Shown here piece by piece: positions 13,640 through 26,473 of a stretch of 64,000 nucleotides of DNA. Positions within the stretch are counted from its first letter, which is position 1; each line of letters begins with the position of its first letter. This stretch comes from Amanita rubescens (lineage: Eukaryota > Basidiomycota > Agaricomycetes > Agaricales > Amanitaceae), in the NCBI GenBank assembly GCA_015039365.1, contig WION01000003.1, forward strand, positions 992,001 through 1,056,000, read 5' to 3'. A model generated the notes under the pieces. It was not told where the DNA came from and did no database searches. It was given only the letters and a program-made list of their open reading frames with translations. Both the position numbers and the translations under genes were made by a program.

Positions 13640-14920
13640 ATGATCAATACTAGCGACGTACAGCGCCTTTATCTCCAAGCTATCCTCTCTCGCGGTCTCG
13701 TCTCTGAGCCTCTAGCAAAGTTACTTTGGAAAAAGTGCATTGATGCCGTCAGCGGTATGCGTCTCGCGTCTCCGTACATGCTATCTATCACAAACGCGTT
13801 TCGCAGCTGCTGATAACACGCTCGAATTGCCTGACCCCGACAATGTAGAAGCTTGGAACAACTTCGTTGCCAAAGTCAACAAGTCACTCGACGAGTTCAA
13901 CCTTGATTTTCGACGCGTCCTAGATGAATCTACTGGACACCCTGTCTACGTCGTCGTACGTGTATTTTTTACTTTATCCTTTCAGCCAAGCTCATAGCCG
14001 ACAGGTCAATGCCAAAAGCGACGAGATTGCACAGATAGCGACGGATTATACCCCTACAGAGATATCTTACTACAAAGCCTTGGTTGGTACACTATACCAG
14101 TTTCAAGTCAAATAAATCGCATTGACCATCTAGGTGGAGCAAATCATGTTGGCTCCTAGACAATCGTTTTCCATTTCCTCCCTTTGCGCACTTCGAGAAG
14201 TAGGCGCGATCAAGCCCAAGGCTAACATGACTAAAGCGCAAGCAGAAAATGTACTAGCAAGCTTCGTGGCCCGAGGATGGCTACTCAAGAGCAAGTACGT
14301 ACCTATAACTTCATTCTCTTTGTCTAATCTATTCATTCTTTTTATATTAACAGTCGTGGTCGCTATTCGCTTTCGACCCGGTCCATAGCATCACTCGGTT
14401 CCTATCTCAAGACGACTTATCCAGAAGAAGTTGTCGAATGTTCTGTTTGCAATCAGGCGAGTCGCCGTCGATTAAAATCAACCTAGCCTTTTTTGACTGA
14501 CGTTATGTTTTTCAGGTTATGACGCGAGGCGTCGCTTGTGTCAATTCGAACTGTGCAAATCGGATACATGAGCACTGCTTTGTTAATTTCCGCAAACGAC
14601 ATGGTGCCTGCTCTCAGTGCGGGAAAGACTGGCCTGCGGATGTTAAGGATAAGGTGCTGATCCCTGTTGGAGAAGACGCAGCAAAAGACGGCGATGATGC
14701 GAGGAGGCGTGTGCGGATTCAAAGTGCAGAACCGAGTGACGAAGAGGAAGAAGAACCCTCACAGACGCCCAATGTGACGCAAAGTCAGCAACCGCCACAG
14801 CGAAGTCAGAGAACAAGGGCTACGGGTCGTAAAGATAGAAGTATGGATGTTGACGAGGAGGATTTCGAAGCCCCAACTCAAAAGAAATCAACCAGGTCTC
14901 AGGCCAAATCGCGAAGATGA
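13640..14920 (+). CDS. NSE1: NSE1, RING subunit of the SMC5-SMC6 complex
   Basis: E3-ligase-like subunit of the SMC5/6 DNA-repair complex. The start MINTSDVQRLYLQAILSRGLV is the usual Nse1 N-terminus (winged-helix part); later blocks are EIAQIATDYTPTEISYYKALVEQIM and a second winged helix (AENVLASFVARGWLLKSK, RGRYSLSTRSIASLGSYL). The C-terminal zinc domain reads CSVCNQVMTRGVAC, then CANRIHEHCFVNF and ACSQCGKDW, a RING-variant pattern. A disordered acidic and Ser/Thr/Arg-rich tail of about 90 residues (SDEEEEEPSQTPNV to QAKSRR) is added. Five or six short introns. It is convergent with the AAA ATPase, with 42 bp between stops. Confidence 0.9.
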
Positions 14921-14962
14921 TCTCTACGTTTGTCTCTATTGTATGAATTAGCTCAATACTCT

Positions 14963-17900
14963 CTATCTTATTGCAGCGGTATTAATGCTAGTAGTATGAG
15001 TGGACACACGTCCGTCTGGCTCATCATTTCCAACCTTAGTGAAGCCAAATCTGCCCTTTCCCCATACTTGTTGGCGTTTTTTGTCTTTGTTACCCTCTCC
15101 AAACTCTTCATTCCATTTACGCAGCTCTGCAAGGCTTCCCAATGACTCTGACGACGAAGGAGTAATCTCTTTGAGTGCCTTCAAAAAGTTGCCCAGGTGA
15201 AGAATTCGTGAATGTGTAGAAGTCGGTGATTCCGCTCCAGCAGCTTCCAAATCAATTGTACTCGCTGGTTCGGTAGGCTCTGTTGTAGCCTCCGTCGACT
15301 GTTTTTGTGGTGAACTTTGAGGCACACTCCAGGGTAACTGGACGTGCTCCTTCACAGCATCCAGAGCAGCAGAAACGCTGAGGTCTGCTGCCGATGAGCA
15401 AAATTATTGTAATCGAGTAGATTTGCACTTACGTTTCAGGTCTGAACCAGAAAAACTTTCAGTCTTTTTTGCTAAGCTCTGAACGTCCACGTCGTCCGCC
15501 AGTTTTTCATCGCGCAGCATGATTTTGAGAATTTCTTCATGAACAAGTCAGACGTGTAAGAACACAAAAGTCTAGAAATTGGCGCACCTTCACGCTCTTT
15601 CTCGCCTGGAAGGTCAACGAGCAATCGACGAGGTAATCGGCGAAGCACCGCATCATCGAGATCAAAAGGCCTGTTAGTGGCACCGATGACAATGACGCGA
15701 TCCTCTTGGGAAGATTTGAGACCGTCCATTTCCTGCATGAACTCGGTAATAACACCCCTGTGGGCGAAAGCGCCACCGCTCTGGTGCATGGACATCCTTG
15801 CACCAAACAGGGCGTCAATCTCATCCAAGAAAACCACGCAGGGTGCTAATCTCCGGGCAAGAGAGAATACGGCTTTAACCAGCTTCTCTCCTTCTCCGAC
15901 GTACTAAACAAATTTTCAGTGTGAATAGATTATTTCACGGTGGGTACTTACCAAATCCATCACATCGGATGGAGAGATCATAAGCATCCTGCATCCTGCC
16001 TCTTTGGCGAGCGCGCGGACGACGAGCGTTTTACCTGTACCTGGTGGACCAAACAACAGACAACCGCTCATACCATGTTCCTTGAGAATGCCTTGCTGGA
16101 ACGCTTGCGGATGCAGCAGAGGTAAAGAGACAATAGTTCGGACGGAATCTATTGTGTGAGCTGGTAGATGAACTTGGCTGAATGTGGTTGTCATGGAGGC
16201 TGTCAAGGCAAATCAACTATGGCAAACGTCAATAAGAACTGAGCACACCTGAGTCGACGATGCAGGGTAACAGCCGCTGTTCGTGACCATCCAGATCACG
16301 ATCGTTCTTGACACGCTCGACAACTTCGTCGATTTCTACTTGAGCCCGATTCGTCTGGTCCTCTTCATCGACTCCCGTGGGGGGCGCAACCTCTTTAACC
16401 CACAGCTTGCGCCGGTCGCCGATGGTTTTATGTGCTAGCCATGAATTTTGGACTATTGACCATGGTATCTGCGTTGGTGCCAAAATTTCCTTGTCCTGCT
16501 TTTCCCGAGTCACAACTGATGACATGACATTTCCTATAGCTCGATCTGCTATTTTGCACACATTTGCCCATGATTCAAGTGAGTTTCCCCAAGATAGCCA
16601 CATGCTACTAGCTTGGTCTGAGCTGGGAGGATGTGCGGTGTCTTCCGTAGTCTGCGGAAGGACGTCGAAAGCGCGTTCTCTTTGTACGCAGCCTCCAACA
16701 GCGCCGACGCCCATACGCATCGTCAGTTCATTTATTTCACGCCTCCGTGCAATCCTTGTCCCCTGTTCGGTATGCAGTGACCTTGTTTGTGGAACGAGCA
16801 TCGAGGTACGGAAGAAAAAATCCATGGATTCTGGCTCAGGTGCTTTGCCAAGAATGGGGAACAGCGAACCAAAGGGTAGAAAACCCTGTGATCCACTGCC
16901 AGGTCCAACGATGACAATATCTGGCTTCCCGTCGGGACCACTCTCCGAATTTGCGTTGACAGCAAGCCTCGCATACTCATCAAATACCTCCGAATCGCCC
17001 TTTTCCCATTTTTTCAGTCTTTCTCTGAGCCTTTTCTCTCTTGCCTTTTCGGAAGCTTCGTCCTCTCCCCATTCAGATTTAGCATGCCTTGAGAGAGGCT
17101 GGGTGTGGAACGGTGATGAATTTCTGCTGAAAATCGCATTCAACAAATTGCCACCGTTACTGGGCAAGGAGGCAGATGCGTAAGGCGCGATAGCCGGGGT
17201 CATTCCAAAAATAATGGTCATAGGATTGCTGATGGGTGAAGACGGACGCGATATTGGACCTCGGCGCCGTTGGCGGACAGCCGACAGAAGATGAGGATAC
17301 CATGTTGAAGCCAAAGGTGCGAGGGTTGGAAAGTCACGAATGTAGATCAGACGCGGTCGAGATCGCAAAGGCAAAGAATGATTTTCTGAAGAATCTTGCT
17401 TTGATGGAAGATTGACTAGCGTATCAAAAAATACCTTGATACGACTTGGAGGAGCAGTCCTGCGAGAAGCGGCCATGATAGTGCGTCCCTGCATAGATGT
17501 ACCAGGCATGAGCGTCAATGTCATTTGAGAGGGTGTAAGTATCTGCGAAGTATTTTCAGAGCTATCATCCTCTTCTACAACGGGTGATCTGGGACTTGGA
17601 GGTGGAGGAGGGGCAGATGAAGAGAAATGCAATGGGTTGAGCGGCAGCTGGAGTGAATTTGCCGCTATAATCGTGATCAGGAAAGATGGTTTATGCAAAA
17701 ATGGAGAGAACGAACCTTTGCCAAATTGACCCCATTCACCGGCTGCCAGCTGGACAGTGTCAAGGACAAGGACTTCTGCGCCAGTACGAAGTGCGAGCTC
17801 GCGCACGGTTGCATCGATGACATATTCCCCACCCTCTATTGGACAGAAGAGACCTAGAGTTGGTTCGATGGGAGAGCCGAGGGGAGTGGGGTAGGTAGCA

Positions 17901-18232
17901 CGATGTTGAGTTTGTGGATGGAGGGTGATCTGGAGGTTGTTGAGGGCCTCTTCGAACAGCTCCGGTGGGGGAAGAGCGGATTCGTGAGATGCTAGGTCGT
18001 GCTCTGAAGACCAGAGAATGCGCAAATCGTCAGGCAGCTCAATGGGCTCCGGGTCCTTGAGCAACGGCGCGGAAAGTCTGGTTCGGCGGGGCCGTGGCTT
18101 GTCGGCATCGTCCTGAGGATCCTCCGGAGGTTCAGGCTCTGTATGGGGAATAGTGGATGCAAAACGAGCAGGAGGAAGGCGAGGAAACGGGCGACGAGGA
18201 AGCGGACGGGCTGAACGAAGGAAAGCTCGCAT
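14963..18232 (-). CDS. Mitochondrial AAA ATPase of the MSP1-related class
   Basis: The start at 18232 gives [26 protein letters not shown], a strong mitochondrial presequence; the frame is open upstream but that part looks like leader. A long middle region (about 600 residues, much in one exon down to 16229) has no domain I can name. The C-terminal third is one AAA domain: Walker [20 protein letters not shown], Walker [15 protein letters not shown], sensor [21 protein letters not shown] and an arginine-finger region. This order resembles MSP1/ATAD1-like mitochondrial ATPases but with a much longer N-terminal part, as in an uncharacterised family of large fungal mitochondrial AAA proteins. The tail ([24 protein letters not shown]) is typical after the AAA lid. 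Substrate unknown. The start is only 47 bp from the PIS1 stop, on the same strand. Confidence 0.85.
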
Positions 18233-18279
18233 GGCGGAGAAAAGAAGCGCACGTGCTAAATACAGTGTACAGTCATTTT

Positions 18280-19240
18280 CTAACCACTCTTCTCTTTCCG
18301 CTCCTTTGCCCTCTCCGCCAAGTCCACACCAACTAATATCTTCGACGCCTTCCACAACTGCACAACATTGATAATGTTCTTCGTCACAAATACTGGGCAG
18401 CAAATGCACGCAAATATTTGCGCCAATGTTAACCCAGACCACACCACCGTTTGCGTCCACTTCATTAGATACAACGACACAAAGAACATCTCGTTTCCGG
18501 CACACATGAAAAACAGCATCCGCTACAATTTATTTAGCCTTATACATTCCGACAACAGACCATTACTCACCGAGTCGGTGTAGTACAGGTTTAATATTCG
18601 ACTGACGTCACTCGTAACCGTCTTGTGGCTTCGAGATCCAGTCACCAACGAACTAGTAGAATACGTTAGACACCAAATCGCTACTTTCTCCATCCAATAT
18701 TTCCTCACCTGTACATATGCATGTAGTGACTGCTGAAATCTAGCGCAATTAAAAACTGGAACAAGATTGCATAATCCGGATATGCAGATGAGAGGTAGCA
18801 AAGTAAGCAGGATGTTGTGCATCTAGCAAAGCCGTCAGGTCAGCTCCAAGCGCATACACTGTCAACCTACCTATCAGTCACCATGTCCAGGACCGCGCCA
18901 AATTTTGACGTCTGTCCTAATGCTCTCGCGGCTTGCCCGTCCACCGCATCCAACAAACATGAAATGACATATGCCAACGTGCAATACTTTGGATGATAGC
19001 TCATAAAATGTAGCGACAGTCCGGCCAATATAATCCGCGTGTAGCCTGCCAACGCGTGAACTCTTTCTTATATGCAAAAGACTGTCGTTCGTTCTCACCA
19101 ATTAAGTTGGGCACAAACAGAAACACATTTTCCGAGTATGTCTGGGCAGTTGCGAGATCAACGGCTTCCTTGGCGTCTACAATCCCGATAGAGCTTCCAC
19201 GATGGCGGGTTTTTGCTTTTCGAGAGGAAGAACTGGGCAT
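18280..19240 (-). CDS. PIS1: CDP-diacylglycerol-inositol 3-phosphatidyltransferase
   Basis: Makes phosphatidylinositol in the ER membrane. It starts MPSSSSRKAKTRHR, then TYSENVFLFVPNLIGYTRIILAGLSLHF after splicing, then the CDP-alcohol phosphotransferase signature in LDAVDGQAARALGQTSKFGAVLDMVTDR with its DG, AR, G and final aspartates intact. Later exons give HYMHMYSSLVTGSRSHKTV, LNLYYTDSRMLFFMCAGNEMFF and IINVVQLWKASKILVGVDLAERAKERKEKSG. At least five introns of about 50 nt. Length and all motifs match fungal Pis1. This is the second CDP-alcohol phosphotransferase within 6.5 kb (see CHO1). Confidence 0.94.
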
Positions 19241-19333
19241 GATGACGGGAGTGTGCGAGGGAGAGTTTTATTACAGGGCTCGGAGCTGCCCGTATGCCGT
19301 AATGTCACACATTCATAAGCAATATGACTCCTA

Positions 19334-20588
19334 TTAATGGCCTTTGGTGCCAAACACAACACCAAGTACGATAGCAAGTGTGGCGCAGATAATTAAAATA
19401 ATGAAAAAACATATCCATCGCATCTTACGATAATGGCGTGCATGCACAACAGCCTTCTTTGTGTGTTCAAGACTACCAAGAAATTAGTCCAAGTCCTGTA
19501 GCACAATTGAACACCTACCCTTGTTTAGTATTAGCTTCAGTGTCCGCCGCGGCCCTATCAATTTCATCAAAAACCGCGTCTTGACGAGCTACTAATAGCG
19601 CCATCTGCAGCGCCTGTCAATCAATTGTCACTATTCCAGGCAAAACCAAGCCTCACATCGTTAAGTAGTTGAGCCAAGTCCGCCATTGTCTCCTCCATCT
19701 TCCGCAAGTCTTCTTGTCGCTCTTGAACCTCCCGGTATGCTGCCCTTGATTCACCATAATGCGTCGAAACCGTCAGCTGAATGACTGTCAAGCAGCGAAT
19801 AGTAATGCACGTAAGGTACGAACCGCTTCCGTGAATATTTGATCAGTTCCACTATCTATAGCTGCTTTGACTTCCTCGTCGGTCGCATCCGGTTTCACTT
19901 GCATAAAATGAGATTTGTTCCGACAAGAAATCATAGAGAATACACACCAATCTTGAGTTGATGCTCAATCCGCCGTCTGGACTTCTGGCGGTATTCGGAT
20001 TCAACTCGTTGGTACTTTTGAACAGCTTCCAGAAAGTTTGACCGTAGACGAGCCACCTAGAGCAAACCGTCATAAACTACGCGCTGTACTGTGGAAAGAA
20101 CTTGCCTGATTTCTGCGTATAGTGGCGTCGGGACCAGCAGGAACGGTCTCTAAGTTCGTAAGCCTATCCTTCAGTGTATTAATTAGTGTTCGTGTCTCTG
20201 CTCTCATCAAGTCTAATTGCTGAGCGTCGGTGTTCGTGCCTTCGGTTAGAACGTTAACAATTCGTCCATGTAATGTTGCTATAATGGCGATATTTCCGTT
20301 TAGCTGTTCTATGCCAGATTGTACGGAAGCAACCTGAGCCCAGCGGTCAATGGCGCGTCCCACCTTCCAGTCAAAACAAGCACAGACCTCTTCAAAAAAA
20401 GCAGATACAATCCCAGTACCAGCGACATTAGTGACAGGGGGCGCAGTTAGGGTGCTGAGTTCGAGCGCCGGCTGCTGTTGCTGTTGTTGCTCCTGACGCT
20501 GGGCCTGAACGTGGAATGCCGTCAGCAACGGGATCAATAGGACGGAAAGAAGACGAACCCTGAGAGCAGCGAGACGGTCTCTCGACAT
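19334..20588 (-). CDS. Syntaxin-like Qa-SNARE, shorter paralogue
   Basis: Membrane fusion protein of the SSO/syntaxin class. Exon 1 is ten codons, MSRDRLAALR. Exon 2 starts AQRQEQQQQQQPALEL; an in-frame intron must be removed so that GIVSAFFEEV joins VASVQSGIEQLNGNIAII, the start of the Habc bundle. The SNARE helix reads DLRKMEETMADLAQLLNDMALLV, then RQDAVFDEIDRAAADTEANT with the central glutamine lying within the helix, followed by a basic RKMRW and a C-terminal membrane anchor (ICFFIILIICATLAIVLGVVF). It is shorter than the other syntaxin in this window (58980-60370) because the linker before Habc is reduced. It shares a 107-bp promoter region with asparagine synthetase. Confidence 0.88.
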
Positions 20589-20695
20589 TGTGAGCGGCGG
20601 AGCACAAACAGGGCCGCAGGTAGCCGCTTTGTCCGCGTTGGTTGTTTGTCCCACGTTTCAATTCTCCTCCTAATCTAATCTCACCCCTTTCCACC

Positions 20696-22980
20696 ATGTG
20701 CGGTATACTGGCCGTCCATGGCCTGCACAATATTGCGGAAAACAGAGCACATTATATTGCTCTCTCCAAGCGTATTCGTCATCGCGGTCCCGATTGGTCT
20801 GGTTGTTACGTTGGCAAGAATACTATTCTTGTCCATGAACGACTCGCTATTGTTGGCGTGGGTGAGTCAACCTTCTTTTTTTTTTTGGTAACTGCCTTCT
20901 CAACAAGTCGTAAGACTCCGGTGCACAACCACTTGTTAGTCCAGATGGACAGACTATCCTTGCAGTCAATGGCGAAATATACAACCATCTTCTTTTGCGG
21001 GCGGATCTTGACGCAGACACGAAATTCAAGACAAAATCTGATTGTGAAGTCATAATCCCCCTTGTAAGAACCCATCAACGTTTATACTTTCATTACGTTT
21101 AATTAGTCCCTTAGTACAAAAAATACGACACAGCGCTCTGCAACCGTCTGGATGGCATGTTCTCCTTTGTCCTACTGGATGAAGTCAGTAACGCCACCCC
21201 GCATTATCGCCGCGCGCGACCCCATTGGTATTACGACCCTTTATCAAGGCTGGAACTCTAAAGAGCCCGATGTCGTATACTTTGCATCTGAACTCAAGGC
21301 CATAGTTGATGAGTGCGACAGTATCATCTCTTTCCCACCAGGGCATATATACGATAGTCGCACCGGGGCTACAACGCGCTATTACAACCCATCATGGTGG
21401 AATGGGGATCAAGAAGGCCATGCTAAAACCTCCGTCCCGGCGGACCTCGGACGGTTGCGCGAGCATTTGGAGGATGCTGTCCGTAAACGCTTGATGTCTG
21501 AAGCTCCATATGGCGTCCTTCTAAGTGGCGGACTAGACAGCAGTCTCATTGCTGCTATCGCTGCCAGAGAGACGGAAAAAATTGCCTTTGCACAATTCGA
21601 AGTTCGCAGGAGACAGTTGGATGCAGGCAACGGGCCTGCATCTCCCAATATGGCCGTGACAGATAATGGTCAGTTCTTCCTTTTTCTCTCTAGTAATGAT
21701 GTCAATGATCACGTCATTAGCTCTCTTGACCTTGTGGCCGCGATTACATTCTTTTTCGATTGGTCTAGAGAATTCTCCAGATCTTCAGGCTGCTAGAAAG
21801 GCTGCACACTTTTTAGGAACTGTGCACCACGAGTATGTGTTCACTGTACAAGAAGGTCTAGATGCCGTCCCAGAGGTAATATACCATTTGGAGACGTTTG
21901 ACGTCACTACTGTCCGCGCAAGTACGCCCATGTATTTGCTCAGTCGTAAAATTAAAGCCACTGGAGTTAAAATGGTTTTAAGCGGCGAAGGCAGCGATGA
22001 GATTTTTGGAGGTAAAGAGTCTCAAAACCTGCTTGCTCCGGTGTGACGAAGGTGTTCTAGGATACCTCTACTTCCACGCCGCGCCGGATAGCGACTCGTT
22101 CCACCAGGAGACTGTAAAGCGTGTTAAAAACCTCCACACGTCGGATTGCCTCCGTGCCAACAAGTAAGTAACTTGATGATTGAATCACGACTTTTTAAAA
22201 CTGGATCGCAGGTCTACGATGGCGTGGGGACTGGAAGCGAGAGTCCCATTCCTCGATCGAGCCTTCCTCGAGGTTGCGATGAACATTGACGCAAAGGAAA
22301 AAATGTTCTCAAAGGGAAAAGACCAATCGGTAGACGAGGATGGCAGGCCAAGAATGGAAAAGGTGACGATTTTGCTCCGCAGCTGGATTTTATAACTAAT
22401 ACACACATCCTTAGTACATCCTGCGTAAAGCGTTTGACAAGTCCCCAGATGGAAAGGTGACCTAGCAAACTCTTTTCCGGTTGCTCAATTACTTAGCATT
22501 TACAAGCCTTATCTTCCTGATGAAATCTTATGGAGGCAGAAGGAGCAGTTCTCTGATGGAGTTGGCTATTCGTGGATCGATGGGTAAGATTTTACCCTGC
22601 GTACGACTCGCAATGACTAATGCCCGACGGAAGGTTGAAAAATCATGCCGCTAGCGTAGTTTCTGACGAAGCCTTTGCCAAGCGCGCCGAGCGCTGGCCA
22701 GAGAGTACCCCCGATACGAAAGAAGCGTACTTTATCCGCAACATATTTGACGGTAAGCTCAGTCTGTCTGATCAATGCGCTAATTTTACGTGACATCATT
22801 AGATCTATTCCCGTCCAAGGCGGCTGCCAGTACTGCGGTCCGGTGCGTTACATTAGCTTTACTTGGTTTCGGGTTGCTCAATGAACGTTGGACAGCTGGG
22901 TACCTCGCGGCGATTGGGGATGCTCCTCAGATCCGAGTGGAAGAAGCGTCAGCATACACCAGGCTGCGTATGCCGAATGA
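20696..22980 (+). CDS. ASN1: Asparagine synthetase (glutamine-hydrolysing)
   Basis: Makes asparagine from aspartate, ATP and glutamine. The protein starts MCGILAVHG, so the N-terminal nucleophile cysteine is residue 2 after Met removal. The glutaminase domain continues with [37 protein letters not shown] and [13 protein letters not shown]. The synthetase domain has the ATP pyrophosphatase loop [15 protein letters not shown], then [31 protein letters not shown] and [25 protein letters not shown]. Ten or so introns; the last one joins AVR to [16 protein letters not shown] and ends in HQAAYAE, a normal end for the family. All key residues seen are intact. Confidence 0.95.
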
Positions 22981-23240
22981 GAATTACCAACAGTCAATTA
23001 CTGATTCCGCATATGAACGGAGCACAGATGGAAACAAATAAAATGTCAAAGAGCGTATGTATACTTGTCACAAAAAAAATGATATGAGTTTAAAATGCCG
23101 AGATCATAACGGGTAACGATAAGGAAGGGGATATAGCGTAGACAATGGATATCCTATTGTAAGCGAAAACAAAGAGAAAGCAAATGAGAGTGTGTAATGG
23201 GCTTCAAGCCTGATTCAATTTAGGGTCATTGACAACAAAT

Positions 23241-26200
23241 CTAACCATATAGTCCAACACCAGAATCATTAGACGGCGCAGGAGACGCAAGGCCCTTGGC
23301 GTTTGAAGTTGCCGTTGTGTTCCGCGTTGCCGCACTGTTCTGCGATGTGTTGCGTGCCCGTGACTTGACAGACGCCGGGGTCGTGGTGGTGGTTCTGGAT
23401 CCCTGGTCCCATGCGGGTCTAGTTGCTGTAGAGCGAGCATAATTTGGCCCGTCATCCGGCCGGCGTACGGTGGGGCCTTGCATTGTCCGGCGACTGACGG
23501 GCCGGGGGGAAGCACTATCGGACAGGAGACGCGTGCCAAACTTGGCGTTGGCAGAAGAGACTCTTTGATAGGAAGCCATGGCAAGTCCTTTGCGAGGATT
23601 GGCTCCCATGCGGGTCTTGAGCACTGGTCTCTGGACCACAGTCATCTTGTCTGCGCCCCAATAAGAGAAGCTCATTTTGCTCTTCTTATCAGAATCATCA
23701 GAATCATTGTCCTTCTCATCATCGTCCTCTGGGAGTGGCATGATCCGAGGCTGAGACGAGAGCACGTGTGCTCGTGAGCGCGCAACTCTTTCAAGCAGGT
23801 CAATGGAAAATAGCTAGAGAATGAGATTCCCACGTACTCGTCCATTGAGACGACGCCTTCCTTCGGTTGGACCACATCCCCAATCGCCCACGTCTCGATC
23901 TGAGATGATTGTCAATTTACGGTCGGAGGGAAGGGGACGCTAACAAACTCACTTTTATAAACTTGTAGAGGTTGCGAGGCTTAGTGTGGGAGTTTCGGCG
24001 ACCTGTAGATGCGTATTTAGCTTTACCTTGCAGCTCAGGCAACGAGTTGGTCCGTGATGTCGTAGAGGATACTAATGGCAAAGACGTTGTGCCGGTACGC
24101 TGGCACAAAAGAACGACGTCGTTGAAGACGACATGCCAAAGGTCCTTTTTCCCTCCGATTCCTTGTACACCGGAAAGGACATCGCTTAGCCGCTTTAGAG
24201 ATGATTTGCCTTTGACGCCCTTTCCGTTGATGACTGGCGGCGGCGAACCAGGTTTTGAAACTCCATTCGTTGGACTGCTTCCCGGGTTGGGAACAGGGTT
24301 GTAAGGGCGCTCTTCGACGAGCACTCGAGAGGGCTTGGGTAGGGCCAATTGCTTGACCTTGTCTAGCCCGTCGATGCGCGCGAAAACGTCCCGCGTCTTG
24401 TCGCGTTCCTCTTTTTGGATCTTCTCGTCTTCAATGCTCCTTACAATGGCTTCGATTTCGGCGACCATTTGCAATGTTGTTTCATATTCAAAAGTGCTGG
24501 GATCTGTATGAAAGAGTAGATTCTGGAATAAAAGTGGGTATTTTAGCAGGCGCTGGAAAGGCTTTGACAATGTGATGGCCAGACCGGTTTCATGACGTTC
24601 GTATGCAATTTCTTCGAGCTTACGCAAGACGGCAGAAACTTTTTGCCACTCGCCAGCGTCTTGTTTGCTAGGCTTCTTTGTGGCTTGGTTGGCTAGGGCA
24701 GCGTCCGCCTGGCCCAGGGCTCTTTCGAGATGCAAAACGTATGTGGCGTATCCCCGGAATATATCAGACTGCAACAAGTTAGAGTGTGTGTGTATACGAA
24801 TAACAGGAAGAGCACGGACATGAACAACGAAAACATCTGCCAGCGACCTCACCAATGGAAACTGGTCTTCGTACCGTTTCCGAAGAGCTTCACAAAGCTT
24901 CTTGTGGCCGTCTAGGACGCCTCCGTCAATCACTTCTAGACATATGCGAAGATCTTCGGGTAACTGGTGCGGTGCGATGCCCCCGCTGAGAACATCGTCT
25001 GGGGCGGTCTGGCTCTTCTTGAATTTTCTCAGAACGCCCGATCTATGGGACGGCGGAGTCTCGGTATGACCCTGACTATATTTGCGTTCTCTGTCTCTAT
25101 CCTTTTCGACAATGGTAGATTGGCGGCCAAGGGAGCTTGTCGAAGCGGACCTTGGGTTGACCCTCACAGGTGGTGGAAGAGATTGGTGGGATCTTGACGG
25201 GAAAGGGACTGCACCAGGCCCTCGAGGAGTGTGGGCTCGATAAGGAGAAAGAGAGGCATCTGCGCGCTTTCTCTCGTAAGCCTTGCCAAGCTGGTCGTCG
25301 CCTTCATCATCTTCCGACTCCATGGATTCAACTCCGTCTATCGTATTATTGTCTTTGGATCTCGGGGTAGGGGTAGGGGACATGAAGCGAGCCGCTATGG
25401 GAGGCAAGAGGTCGAATGACTCTACTGGTGAATCTGAACGGATCGTATCGAAATCTAGTTGGGGCGCGGGCGAAGCAGGTGGGCTTTTAACGCTGACAGA
25501 GAATGGATGGAGAAGCGGATCGATAAAAGTCTCTTTCATCTTGATGAGCTCCAGGACGTATCTGTAAATGAAATTTAAAAAAGTACGAAAAAGCAAAACA
25601 AAAGTGCGGAAAGGGACGGACCTTTCTTCGCTGGAGATGATTTCAAACAAGACTTCCTGCCGTGTGCGCTCACGCGAGCCAATATTACAAACGAGATCCT
25701 CCTCTGTGACTTCGCTCCAAGACTGAGCGGAGAGGATGCGACTGCCGGTTGTCTGAGCGGACATGTTGGAATAGGGAGTAGGGGAACGGAAGGAATTGGC
25801 GTCGAGGGTATTGAAGAGGTACGGGGACGTTGCGCGGGTCGAAGGGGGTTTTGGAATGGGCTTTGGAGTCGGGGCGAGGTCTGTCTTTGAAGCGGACGCG
25901 GCGGTGGAGGTGGTCGCGGTAGCGACTGAGCGTCTCGGCTCGTTGACGGGTGGGAGCTGATCGTCCGACGGATGAGGAGGAGGTTCAGAAGGGGTCGGAG
26001 GGGACTTGAAAGCGACCTTCTTGGTAACATCGGTTGGAGTATTATTGGAGGAAGAAGCACTATTGTTGGTACCCTTTCGTGCGATCGGGGTTGGGGGGTC
26101 GAGGTCTGGACGAGGAGTGTCAATTCGAAGTTCGGACTGTTCTGTAGGTCGAGTTGGAAGCTGAGCGGAAAGCTGAGAGGGGACGATCTCCGGCAATGGT

Positions 26201-26358
26201 TTGAAGACTGTATAGGGTGCAGCGACCACGACAGAGGACGGGTTCAGTTTTGACTGCTCTTGGGGTGGCCAAGTACGCAGCGGTGGGAGTTTGACAAGGT
26301 CCTTTTCCTTGTCTTTCGTGCTGGTACCAATGTGGAGGCGACTGAGGAACGCCTTCAT
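23241..26358 (-). CDS. RhoGEF with DH and PH domains
   Basis: Guanine-nucleotide exchange factor for a Rho-family GTPase. True start is MKAFLSRLHIGTSTKDK at 26358. About 200 disordered residues rich in Pro/Ser/Thr come first. The DH domain begins SWSEVTEEDLVCNIGSRERTRQEVLFEIISSEERYVLELIKMKETFIDPLL and is interrupted by a long disordered insert (SPTPTPRSKDNN... to SQTAPDDVLSGG) before resuming with APHQLPEDLRICLEVIDGG, FRGYATYVLHLERALGQ and AITLSKPFQRLLKYPLLFQNLLFHT. A PH-like domain follows (KKDLWHVVFNDVVLLCQRTG, LYKFIKV, DVVQPKEGVVSMDE). The tail is basic and Ser/Thr-rich, ending SNDSGVGLYG. Introns at about 25562-25622 and 24780-24860 must be removed. Which GTPase it serves cannot be told from sequence. 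Confidence 0.86.
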
Positions 26359-26473
26359 GGCGGGCAAAGCTGGAAGAACGCGCGCCTCGTGTTACATCAC
26401 TACTATTCTACCACGCTATCTACACCTACACCTATACTTCCTCCCTCTTCTTCTCGTCGTGAAGTCACCAACT

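Noticed and set aside
16377..17183. 268-codon plus-strand ORF
   Set aside because: Lies fully antisense to the long exon of the mitochondrial AAA ATPase and shows no family pattern; a shadow of that exon.
16229..18505. Start of the AAA ATPase at 18505 rather than 18232
   Set aside because: The extra 91 residues overlap the PIS1 coding region and lack a presequence, whereas 18232 opens with a clear mitochondrial targeting sequence.
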